A DNA stretch of 64,000 nt from Streptomyces sp. NBC_00236 (GTDB taxonomy: Bacteria; Actinomycetota; Actinomycetes; Streptomycetales; Streptomycetaceae). Where the stretch lies: positions 4,030,001 through 4,094,000 of the forward strand of contig NZ_CP108100.1 of assembly GCF_036195045.1 (NCBI RefSeq), written 5' to 3'. The notes under the pieces were generated by a model. That model was given only the letters and a program-made list of their open reading frames with translations, had not been told where the DNA came from and did not search any database. This document shows positions 8,651 to 16,027 of this stretch, in pieces (the first letter of the stretch is position 1; every line of letters begins with the position of its first letter). A program made the translations under genes and the position numbers.

Positions 8651-9544
8651 TCAGACGACGATGACCCGACGGCCGCGCGTGTGGCCGGCCCGGCTGTCGA
8701 TGTGCGCCTCCGCGGCCTCGGCGAGCGGGTACGACTTCTCGACCGGGATGTGGAGCTTTCCCCGTGCGATGAGCCGGGCGGCCTCGGCGAGCGCGTCCGG
8801 CACACTCCCTGCCACGCCGGAGAACCGGACACCGAACGCGGGCGCGCCGAGATCGGCGATGGAGACGACCCTCCGGGGATCCCCCGTCAGCCCGACGAGC
8901 TCACGGATCACTCCCGAACCGGCCAGGTCGAGAGCGGCGTCCACCCGGCCGAGCTGCCGCACCCGCTCGGTCCAGCCCTCGCCGTACGTGGTGGCGAGGG
9001 CGCCCAGGCCCCGCAGGTAGTCCTGGTTCGAGGCACCGCCCGTGCCGATCACCGTGATGCCGCGGTCACGGGCGATCTGCAGCACCGCCGACCCGACTCC
9101 GCCGGACGCCCCGCTGACCAGCAGCGTCTGCCCGGGCAGGACACCGACCTCGCGGATGACGCGCAGCGCGGTCTCCACCACGGAGGGGTACCCGGCCGCC
9201 TCTTCGAACGACAGCCCCTCGGGCATCCGGGCCCAGGCGGACAGGACGGCGAACTCGGCGTACGTACTGGAGCCTTCGCCGAACACCCGGTCACCGACCT
9301 CGACCCCGTCCACGCCCTCCCCGATCTCGTCCACGATCCCGGCGGCGTCCAGCCCCACACCGGCGGGCAACTCGGTCGGATGGGCGCCCAGCACCTGCCC
9401 CTCACGGACCCGCCAGTCGACGGGGTTCACGCCCGCCGCCCGCACGGCAATGCGTATCCGGCCGGGGCCCGCGTGGGGCTCCTCGGCATCGATGAGTTGC
9501 AGAACGTCCGGACCGCCGAACTCGGCGAAGCTCACTTTCTTCAT
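8651..9544 (-). CDS. NADP-dependent zinc-independent alcohol dehydrogenase/quinone oxidoreductase family
   Basis: 297 residues of the MDR superfamily. The GroES-like N-terminal domain (VRAAGVNPVDWRVREGQ) is followed by a Rossmann domain with LLVSGASGGVGSAVLQIARDRG. No structural or catalytic zinc ligands are apparent, which fits the quinone oxidoreductase branch that reduces quinones or enones with NADPH. It is divergent from the TetR gene at 9615. A perfect palindrome in the 70-bp gap suggests that this TetR represses both genes, so the enzyme probably detoxifies an electrophile sensed by TetR. Confidence 0.85.
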   Translation of the reverse strand: MKKVSFAEFGGPDVLQLIDAEEPHAGPGRIRIAVRAAGVNPVDWRVREGQVLGAHPTELPAGVGLDAAGIVDEIGEGVDGVEVGDRVFGEGSSTYAEFAVLSAWARMPEGLSFEEAAGYPSVVETALRVIREVGVLPGQTLLVSGASGGVGSAVLQIARDRGITVIGTGGASNQDYLRGLGALATTYGEGWTERVRQLGRVDAALDLAGSGVIRELVGLTGDPRRVVSIADLGAPAFGVRFSGVAGSVPDALAEAARLIARGKLHIPVEKSYPLAEAAEAHIDSRAGHTRGRRVIVV

Positions 9545-9560
9545 GCGGAGGAACGTAACA

Positions 9561-9571
9561 CTAACGGTTAG
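9561..9571. promoter_or_regulatory. Palindromic operator for the divergent TetR
   Basis: CTAACGGTTAG, a 5-1-5 perfect inverted repeat, lies in the middle of the divergent oxidoreductase/TetR promoter region. Confidence 0.6.
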
Positions 9572-9614
9572 CTTTTTGGAACGGTGAGGATTTCCTACCT
9601 GCTAGCGTCACCGT

Positions 9615-10193
9615 ATGACCGTTGAGTCCGGACGCCGTGTGCGCAAGAAGGCCGCGACCCGCCAGAAGATCGCCGACACCGCCCTGCGGCTCTTCCTGGA
9701 ACGCGGGTACGACGCGGTGGGCATCCGTGACGTGGCCGCCGAGGCCGACGTGGCCGTCACCACGCTCTTCTCCCACTTCGCCTCCAAAGAGGCCCTGGTG
9801 TTCGAACAGGACACGGCCTTCGAGCAGCGCCTCACCGAGGCGGTCACCGGCCGGGCGCCGCACGAACCGCTCCTGCCCGCCCTGCGCCACGAGATCCACG
9901 CCCTGGTGCGCCACTGCACGGCGGACGGCAACGCCCCGATCTGGGACATGGTCGTCGGGTCCTCCGCTCTGCGGGAGTACGAGGAATCGATGCGGCTGCG
10001 CCATGCGGAGACCCTGGCGGCGGCCATCGCCGCCGATCCCGACCTGACACGGACCACAACGGCCTGCCGGACGATCGCGAGGTTCGTGATCGACGCGTAC
10101 GCGCTGTCCCGTGAGGCGCCCGATCCGGAGGCCGCGGTGGACGAGATCTTCGAAATGATCGAGGCGGCGTGGGGCGTCACCACCTCCCCTTAG
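9615..10193 (+). CDS. TetR/AcrR family transcriptional regulator
   Basis: 192 residues. The N-terminal helix-turn-helix is clear (ADTALRLFLERGYDAVGIRDVAAEADVAVTTLFSHFASKEAL). The C-terminal ligand domain resembles the TetR_C_17-like group. ATG at 9615 follows the divergent promoter with the CTAACGGTTAG palindrome, so self-repression and repression of the neighbouring oxidoreductase are likely. Its TAG stop overlaps the stop of the convergent serine hydrolase by 3 bp, with no terminator room between them. Confidence 0.88.
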   Translation: MTVESGRRVRKKAATRQKIADTALRLFLERGYDAVGIRDVAAEADVAVTTLFSHFASKEALVFEQDTAFEQRLTEAVTGRAPHEPLLPALRHEIHALVRHCTADGNAPIWDMVVGSSALREYEESMRLRHAETLAAAIAADPDLTRTTTACRTIARFVIDAYALSREAPDPEAAVDEIFEMIEAAWGVTTSP

Positions 10194-11425
10194 CCGGTCC
10201 GCCTCTCCCCGGGGGCGGCGGCACCGCACAGTTCCCGGTCCACGAGCGTCCTCATCGCCTGCTGCGTGTCCGGGCCTCCGTCACTCGTCGCGTACACCAC
10301 GGCCGTCGTGGATCCGTCCCGGGTGATGCCGGCCCAGGTGCGATAGCCGAGCAGTTCGCCCGGGTGCCCGTAGTAGGTGCCGCCGCAGGTCAACGGGATC
10401 TCGCCCAGCCCGAGTCCGTAGCTGACGCCCATCCCGGGTGCGGACACGGTGGTCGTCATCTCGGCCAGCTCCGCCGGTTCCAGGAGGCGGCCGCCGAGCA
10501 GTGCCGCGTAGAACCGGCTCAGGTCGTGCGTCGTGCTGATCACCGCACCGGATCCGACGGCCATGCTCGCGTTGAGCAGCGTGACATCGATGCCAGTGCC
10601 TGTGTCTGCACCGGTGCCTGTGTCTGCGCCTGTGCCGGTGCCTGTGTCTGCGCTTCTGCCGAACGCCGCGTAGGCGTAGGCGTAGGCATGGGCATGGGGA
10701 CCGGGGACGATCGGCGAGGTGCCGGGTGTGCTGGTACCGCTCAGCCCCAGCGGCCGGATGATCCGGTCCTCCACCTCCCGGTCCCAGCTCCGGCCGGTCA
10801 CCTCGCGGATGATCATCGCGGCGAGAATGTAGTTGGTGTTGGAGTACGACCACGCGGCCTCGGTCAGCACGTCCTCCCGGCGCCGCATCGCCAGCCCCGC
10901 CAGTTCCTCCGGGGTGTACGTACGGAACCGCTCGGCCCGGTAGCCGTCGGCGCTGTTCAACGCGGCGATCTCCGGCAGGACTTCAGGGATTCCGCTGGTG
11001 TGCTGCAACAGCTGCCGCACGGTGGCGGAACCGCCGTCGGGACCGCCGCCCCGGACCACTCCCGGCAGCCACCGCTCGACGGTGTCCTCCAGGGACAGGC
11101 GCCCCTCGCCGACGAGTTGCAGCACGACCGTCGCGGTGAACGTCTTGGTGGCGCTGCCGATCCGGAACCTGCCGCCCGGAGGCATCGGCCTCCTGGTTCC
11201 CCTCTCCGCCACCCCGGCCCGCGCGACGTCCCGTGTGCCCGGTGATGTCACCTCGGCGGACACCCCGACCACCCCTGTGTCGTGGATCGCGTCCACCCGC
11301 CGCTGGAGCGGATCGGTGTGCTGCGGATCCGCGACGGCGGCCGTGCCGCCCGATGGGGCGAGGAGGAGCGCGGCCAGGCCGGTCAGGACGAACAGTCGTC
11401 GCCGGCGCGTTCGTAACACCTGCAT
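10190..11425 (-). CDS. Secreted serine hydrolase (class C beta-lactamase / R61-like DD-peptidase), TTA codon
   Basis: 411 residues. A signal peptide is predicted (RRRRLFVLTGLAALLLAPSGGTAAVA). Catalytic motifs are S91-A-T-K94, Y194-S-N196 and H354-P-G356, in the order of Streptomyces R61-type DD-peptidases and esterases. Residues about 244-280 hold an unusual low-complexity insert (HAHAYAYAYA, then ADTGTG repeats) encoded by a minisatellite. Leu4 is encoded by TTA (complement of 11414-11416), so translation should depend on the bldA tRNA and be tied to late growth or development. The substrate could be peptidoglycan stem peptides or another D-amino-acid amide or ester. Confidence 0.86.
   Translation of the reverse strand: MQVLRTRRRRLFVLTGLAALLLAPSGGTAAVADPQHTDPLQRRVDAIHDTGVVGVSAEVTSPGTRDVARAGVAERGTRRPMPPGGRFRIGSATKTFTATVVLQLVGEGRLSLEDTVERWLPGVVRGGGPDGGSATVRQLLQHTSGIPEVLPEIAALNSADGYRAERFRTYTPEELAGLAMRRREDVLTEAAWSYSNTNYILAAMIIREVTGRSWDREVEDRIIRPLGLSGTSTPGTSPIVPGPHAHAYAYAYAAFGRSADTGTGTGADTGTGADTGTGIDVTLLNASMAVGSGAVISTTHDLSRFYAALLGGRLLEPAELAEMTTTVSAPGMGVSYGLGLGEIPLTCGGTYYGHPGELLGYRTWAGITRDGSTTAVVYATSDGGPDTQQAMRTLVDRELCGAAAPGERRTG
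10590..10660. repeat. Coding minisatellite (18-bp units, one 24-bp unit)
   Basis: Units of the pattern GTGCCTGTGTCTGC recur three times with 18- and 24-bp spacing. On the minus strand they encode ADTGTG repeats in the serine hydrolase, between its YSN and HxG motifs. Nearby, GGCGTAGGCGTAGGCATG-type hexamers (about 10671-10698) encode the AY/AH repeat. Unit-length changes would keep the frame. Confidence 0.75.
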
Positions 11426-11727
11426 GAGGGACCCCGTTTCCGCCCTCGCCCGCGGCCCTTCGCCGCCCGGTTTCGAGGGTGCGCCCATCCCACCAGGGGA
11501 GCGGGGACCGGCCCATCCTGCCTGCCCCCCGTCGCCGGGTGGCGCTGTCGTCAGGGCGGCCCGGGGGCTGACCCGAGGACTCGGCCGAGGGCTTGCCTCC
11601 CGACCGCGCGCGAACCACCGGGCCGGCGGCCGCCCTTGCCGGCGCTGCCTCTCGGGCCGCCCATTGGGCGTGACCGACTCGGCCGGTGACGCCTCCCGGA
11701 TATCGCGAAAAATCACCCCTCCTACGC

Positions 11728-11757
11728 CACAACCATTCCTCGCCCCTGCACGTCTCA
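11728..11757 (+). promoter_or_regulatory. Putative ECF-type promoter of DD-peptidase 2, within a 386-bp non-coding gap
   Basis: CACAACCATT (11728-11737), 14 nt, GTCTCA (11752-11757), identical in layout to the promoter of copy 1. The gap 11426-11811 otherwise holds no convincing gene. Its last 110 bases are homologous to the upstream region of copy 1, while 11426-11700 is ordinary GC-rich spacer. Confidence 0.5.
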
Positions 11758-11811
11758 CCCATGCGCGGCACCCCATGCAGCCGCATTCCAGGGGCATTTG
11801 GAGCAGTTAAC

Positions 11812-12711
11812 TTGAAACTCGGCATTCAGCGCATAAAGCGCGTTTCGGCTACCGCCACGGTGGCTCTCACCGCAGGTGCCGTCATCGCGGGCGGCGCCTT
11901 CGCCTCCACCGCACAGGCCGCCGCACCGCCGGTTCCGAAGATCGTCGCCAAGGGCGGCTTCGTAATGAACAACGGCACCGGCAAGACGCTGTTCACCAAA
12001 GCCGCGGACACCCGCCGTTCCACCGGTTCCACCACGAAGATCATGACCGCCCGGGTGGTGCTGGCCCAGAAGGGCCTCAACCTGGACTCCAAGGTCACGA
12101 TCCAGAAGGCGTACAGCGACTACATCGTCTCCAAGGGGGGCTCGTCAGCCCGCCTCATCGTGGGCGACAAGGTCACGGTCCGTCAGCTGCTCTACGGCCT
12201 GATGCTCCCGTCCGGCTGCGACGCCGCGTACGCACTCGCCGACAAGTTCGGCTCCGGCTCGACGCGTGCGGCCCGGGTGAAGTCGTTCATCGGCAAGATG
12301 AACTCCACGGCCAAGACCCTCGGCCTGAAGAACACGCACTTCGACTCGTTCGACGGGATAAGCAACGGGTCCAACTACTCGACCCCGCGCGACCTGACGA
12401 AGCTCGCGAGCAGCGCGATGAAGTACTCCGCGTTCCGCACGGTCGTGAAGACGAAGTCGACGAAGCAGAAGGTCACCACGAAGAGCGGTGGCTACCGCTA
12501 CATGTCGTGGACCAACACCAACAAGCTGCTGGGCACCTACAGCGGCGCGATCGGCGTGAAGACCGGCTCCGGCCCGTCGGCCAAGTACTGCCTGGTCTTC
12601 GCCGCCACTCGCAACGGCAAGACGGTCATCGGCACGGTCCTTACCTCCACCTCGGAGGCGAACCGCACCGCGGACGCGAAGAAGCTCATGGACTACGGCT
12701 TCAAGAAGTAG
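11812..12711 (+). CDS. D-alanyl-D-alanine peptidase (K15-type), copy 2
   Basis: 299 residues from TTG at 11812 (MKLGIQRIKR). The signal peptide, STTK (73-76), SGC (134-136) and KTG (250-252) motifs match copy 1. The two proteins are nearly identical across the catalytic domain, and this copy ends FKK instead of LQRYLNRV. A longer frame starting upstream is unlikely because the region before 11812 is the conserved promoter/leader. The protein is probably secreted and acts on peptidoglycan stem peptides. A strong terminator follows at 12726-12772. Duplication about 4.2 kb apart in the same orientation invites homologous deletion of the genes between. Confidence 0.9.
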   Translation: MKLGIQRIKRVSATATVALTAGAVIAGGAFASTAQAAAPPVPKIVAKGGFVMNNGTGKTLFTKAADTRRSTGSTTKIMTARVVLAQKGLNLDSKVTIQKAYSDYIVSKGGSSARLIVGDKVTVRQLLYGLMLPSGCDAAYALADKFGSGSTRAARVKSFIGKMNSTAKTLGLKNTHFDSFDGISNGSNYSTPRDLTKLASSAMKYSAFRTVVKTKSTKQKVTTKSGGYRYMSWTNTNKLLGTYSGAIGVKTGSGPSAKYCLVFAATRNGKTVIGTVLTSTSEANRTADAKKLMDYGFKK

Positions 12712-12725
12712 CCCGCTCCGGAGTG

Positions 12726-12772
12726 ACGGAAGGAGGGGCCCCGCGGAAAGCACGTGGGGCCCCTCCTTCCGT
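12726..12772. terminator. Strong bidirectional terminator
   Basis: A 17-bp perfect stem (12726-12742 with 12756-12772; core GGAAGGAGGGGCCCC) and a 13-nt loop separate DD-peptidase 2 from the convergent lipoprotein gene. Confidence 0.85.
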
Positions 12773-12812
12773 CCGTCCGCCCGGTCCGTCCGGCGCCGCA
12801 GGTGCGTGCGGG

Positions 12813-13490
12813 TCAGCCGCCCTGGCCCGCGCTGCCGATCGGGCCCACCAGCACCGAGGAGCCGGAGCCGTCCGTGACCGGCAGCGAGCTGTTGCCCGGC
12901 CAGGCGAGGGTGACCGACTTCGTCTCGTTCGGCGGGGTCACCACCAGCCCGGTGATGCGGACGCCGGAGCCACCCGATTCATTGAGCGGGTAGCTGACGT
13001 AGAAGTCGATCTCCTTGCCGTTCTTGAGGATGTACGGGTCACCGGGCTCACCCTTGCGCGTAGCGGAGATGTCCCCCGAGTCGGTCTTCAGGTCAACGCC
13101 CGCGAACCCGGAGATCACACAGTCCGCGCCGCTGCCGTTCGTCAGCGCCACCACGACGCTGCCATCGGGGTCGCCGTCGATGAATCCGTCCTGCGCCGTG
13201 ATCTCCAGCCCGTCGGTGGTGCACTTGGCGGTCTTGCCGCTGCTGTCGGACCCGGAGTCGGCGGGGGCGGCCGTGCCCTTGCCGTCGGAGCCGGTACCGG
13301 CGGATTCCTTCCCGCTGTCCTGATCCGAGCCGCCCGAGCCCGAACCCCCTCCCGCGGAGGACGCGGCGGAGGCCGAGGAGGCGGACGACGGGTCACTCGC
13401 CGCCGCACCGTCGTCGCCGTTCTGGCAGGCGGTGAGCGAGAGGCCGGCGGCAACGACCAGGGCGGCGAAGGTGATCCTGCGAGCGCGCAT
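12813..13490 (-). CDS. DUF4232-type lipoprotein
   Basis: 225 residues. The signal peptide ends in a lipobox (LSLTAC, Cys near residue 22), so the protein should be anchored to the outer face of the membrane. A Ser/Gly/Ala/Asp-rich linker (about 25-85) leads to a beta-sandwich domain with paired cysteines (KCTTDGLEI and DCVISGFAGVDL), as in DUF4232 proteins. ATG at 13490 has GAGGAAG at a good distance, and ATG 13493 directly upstream is too close to it. The function is unknown; related proteins are surface-exposed. Confidence 0.82.
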   Translation of the reverse strand: MRARRITFAALVVAAGLSLTACQNGDDGAAASDPSSASSASAASSAGGGSGSGGSDQDSGKESAGTGSDGKGTAAPADSGSDSSGKTAKCTTDGLEITAQDGFIDGDPDGSVVVALTNGSGADCVISGFAGVDLKTDSGDISATRKGEPGDPYILKNGKEIDFYVSYPLNESGGSGVRITGLVVTPPNETKSVTLAWPGNSSLPVTDGSGSSVLVGPIGSAGQGG

Positions 13491-13789
13491 CATTTCTTCC
13501 TCAGCATCGGTGAACGGGACCGGCCGCTCCGTACTGATCGGGTACGAGCGAGCGTTACTGATCACCAAGACCGGCGGGCCCGCCGCGCCGTTCCGCGTAA
13601 CCACCGCCTAAGACATGGCTGTTACACGTACCGCCCGCCCACACGCCCCTCCACACCGGCTGCGCCGGGCCTGAACACGTTGCCGGGCCTGCCGGGAGGC
13701 CACTTTCCGCCACGGTTCCGCGCTCGTCCGGGCCGACCACCCGCTGGGACAGTCCCGTGACCTGACGCGCCGGACAGACGAGTGGCGTC

Positions 13790-14042
13790 TCACGACCTCT
13801 TCTGCTCCCGGAGCACCGCGACCGCCGCGTCGAAGGCGGAGTCCCGGTCCGTGGCGAACTCCTCCTCGGTGAAGACCGGTGTACGGATGTGGGGCGGAAT
13901 CCCCGCGCCGTCGAAGGTCCCTCCCTGGCGGGTGAGGAACTCCTCGTTCGGAAGCCAGACCGCCATACCGCCCGGCAGCGTGCGGTCCAGGGTGTCGGAG
14001 AAGACGCCCTGGGTGTTCTCTCCGACGCGGACGGTCCGGCCG
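13790..14042 (-). pseudogene. C-terminal remnant of an S41-family (TSPc) peptidase
   Basis: The minus strand reads TVRVGENTQGVFSDTLDR, then LPNEEFLTR, GAGIPPHIRTPVFTEEEF and ends DAAVAVLREQKRS before TGA. This matches the last about 80 residues of secreted S41 peptidases. There is no upstream start or catalytic Ser/Lys part. The frame stops being homologous near 14042, where an unrelated gene tail begins on the other strand. No intact gene is left, so this is a remnant. Confidence 0.6.
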
Positions 14043-14043
14043 G

Positions 14044-14169
14044 GCCGGCGGGCTCCTCATCGTCGCCCGGCTCGCCGACCGCTGGGGCGTCGAGCCGCGC
14101 ACCGTCGGCAAGACCGTGTACGCCGAACTCGCCCTGCGGCAGCGGGAGGAGACCCCGGCGACTCCGTGA
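14044..14169 (+). pseudogene. C-terminal remnant of an anti-sigma-type HATPase protein
   Basis: The plus strand from about 14050 reads GLLIVARLADRWGVEPR, then VGKTVYAELAL, ending at TGA 14167-14169. This is the characteristic C-terminal end of Streptomyces ATP-binding (RsbW/HATPase_c) regulators. The N-terminal three quarters, including the ATP-binding N box, are missing. It abuts the S41 remnant tail to tail on opposite strands. The sequence from 14170 to 14436 shows no convincing gene or promoter. Confidence 0.55.
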
Positions 14170-14436
14170 CACGGATGGCTCGGCAGCATCCGACGTCGCG
14201 GCGAGTTGGAAGCGAAGTGAGCGCGTCGGATGCCCCTGGGCGCCTGGGATTCCACCCACATCACTCCCGATCCCGGCTGCCGGGCCGACCGCCCCCGAGC
14301 GGTCCCCGATCCGACCCGGAGATACCCCTGACAGAGACTCCACACGGGCGGCAGTGCCCCTAGCGTGGCGCCGGCGGTGCACAAGCCGGGTTCGTACGCC
14401 TGGCGCAGCACAACCGCTCTGTTCACGAGGAGGAAC

Positions 14437-15921
14437 ATGCCGTTCAAGGAAAAATCTGCGCTGCGGCTCGTCGCCACGCGCGGCACGGCCCTGGCCGTGG
14501 GCGCCGCGACGGCCGTCGTCACCGGCGTCGCCGCCGCTCCTGCGGTTCACGCGTTACCGTCTGCGGCCGGGGCCCTGCGATGGGCACCGTGCGACGACGC
14601 GGCGCAGCCCGGAGCCGAGTGCGCCGTGCTTTCGGTGCCGGTCGACTGGGCCCGCCCGGGCGGACCGAGACTCGGCCTGGCCGTGGCCCGGCGCAAGGCC
14701 ACCGACCCCGGCGCACGCGTCGGTTCGATGGTGTTCGGCCCCGGTGGGCCGGGCGACTCCGGTGTGCAGATGGTGGTGGACCGCATCAGCCGGTTCAGCC
14801 CCGAGGTCCGCCGCAGGTTCGACATCGTCAGCTTCGACCCGCGCGGTGTGGGCGGGAGCAACCCGGTGGCCTGCTCCGGCGACCTGCTGGCCCAGCGGCC
14901 GTCACCGGAGCTGAGGAGCCAGGCGGATTTCGACGCCACCGTGGCGTACAACGGGCGGCTCCGTGCCGACTGCCGGGCCCGTACCGGCCCGGTGTTCGAC
15001 CACCTTGACACCGCCCGGACGGTCCGGGACCTGGACGCGCTCCGGGCCGCCATCGGTGAGCGGAAACTGACCTTCCACGGCAGCTCGTACGGCACCCTGC
15101 TCGGCGCGCAGTACGCCGAGGCGTACCCGCGGCGCGTGCGCGCGATGGTGCTGGAGAGCGTCATGGACCACAGCGTCCCGACCGCCCGTGACTTCCTGCG
15201 GTCGGAGGCAGCCGCGGCAGAGGATTCGTTCCAGGAGTTCGTGAAGTGGTGCGCCGGGGCCACGAGCTGCGCGCTGCACGGCCGCGACGTCCGCTCCGTC
15301 TGGCAGGGCCTGCTGGCGCGGGCCGGGCGCGGCGAGCTGGAGGACCCGGCGAAGCCGGGCATCTCGCTGTCGTCCTCGGATCTGGTCAACAGACACGCGT
15401 TCCGGAGGTTCTACGCCGCCGATTACGCGGGCCTGGCCTCGACCATCGCGGAGATGGACGCGAGCAAGCCGCTGCCGGCGTCGCCCACCTCGGCGGCGGC
15501 GTTGCCTCCGGCCACCCCGGTCTTCTGTTCCGACTGGCACCTGCCCGTGCGCGACTACCGGGAGTACTCCTCGCTGGTCGCCATGATGAGAAGGACCGCG
15601 CCCGATCTGCCGTACCTGCTGCCGATTCACATGGTGGCGGCATGTCTGGGCGCGCCGACGGCCAACCCGCAGCACAGGCTGGACGCACACGGCGCCCCAC
15701 CGATCCTGGTGTCCAACGCGCGGCACGATCCCGCCACCGGCTACCCGTGGGCCGTCTCGGTGGCCCGGCAGCTCGGGCGCAGCGGTGTCCTTCTGACGTA
15801 CGAGGGCCACGGGCACGGCAGTGTCACCAGCGGCCCGTGCATGGAGGACACCGTGGACCGCTACCTGACCGAGCTGACAGTTCCACCGCGGGGCACCGTC
15901 TGCCCCGCCGTGCCCTCCTGA
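14437..15921 (+). CDS. Secreted tripeptidyl aminopeptidase-type alpha/beta hydrolase (S33), TTA codon
   Basis: 494 residues. ATG at 14437 follows GAGGAGG at a good distance. The signal peptide (about residues 1-38) ends AAPAVHA. The alpha/beta-hydrolase nucleophile elbow is HGSSYGTLLG, the oxyanion strand is FGPGGPGDSG, and the late His lies in GHGHGS. The C-terminal TAP-like domain (about 390-494) is typical of Streptomyces Tap/SlpD/SlpE peptidases that remove tripeptides from secreted proteins. Leu40 is a TTA codon (14554-14556) near the signal cleavage site, which predicts bldA-dependent, developmentally timed secretion. Confidence 0.9.
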   Translation: MPFKEKSALRLVATRGTALAVGAATAVVTGVAAAPAVHALPSAAGALRWAPCDDAAQPGAECAVLSVPVDWARPGGPRLGLAVARRKATDPGARVGSMVFGPGGPGDSGVQMVVDRISRFSPEVRRRFDIVSFDPRGVGGSNPVACSGDLLAQRPSPELRSQADFDATVAYNGRLRADCRARTGPVFDHLDTARTVRDLDALRAAIGERKLTFHGSSYGTLLGAQYAEAYPRRVRAMVLESVMDHSVPTARDFLRSEAAAAEDSFQEFVKWCAGATSCALHGRDVRSVWQGLLARAGRGELEDPAKPGISLSSSDLVNRHAFRRFYAADYAGLASTIAEMDASKPLPASPTSAAALPPATPVFCSDWHLPVRDYREYSSLVAMMRRTAPDLPYLLPIHMVAACLGAPTANPQHRLDAHGAPPILVSNARHDPATGYPWAVSVARQLGRSGVLLTYEGHGHGSVTSGPCMEDTVDRYLTELTVPPRGTVCPAVPS

Positions 15922-15972
15922 CCGCACGCTCCGGGGCGGTCAGCGAAGGGAACGGTTTGCCGACACACGCGA

Positions 15973-16003
15973 GTGGGCCCGCACGAACTCCGTGCGGGCC
16001 CAC
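15973..16003. terminator. Terminator between S33 peptidase and bkd operon 1
   Basis: GTGGGCCCGCACG (15973-15985) pairs perfectly with CGTGCGGGCCCAC (15991-16003) around a 5-nt loop. It serves both convergent transcripts. Confidence 0.85.
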
Positions 16004-16027
16004 CTCATACACGTACCACCGGGGCAA

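Noticed and set aside
13555..14550. Long minus-strand frames over the pseudogene region
   Set aside because: Only 13790-14042 shows family-like residues; the remainder of those frames is Arg-rich shadow.
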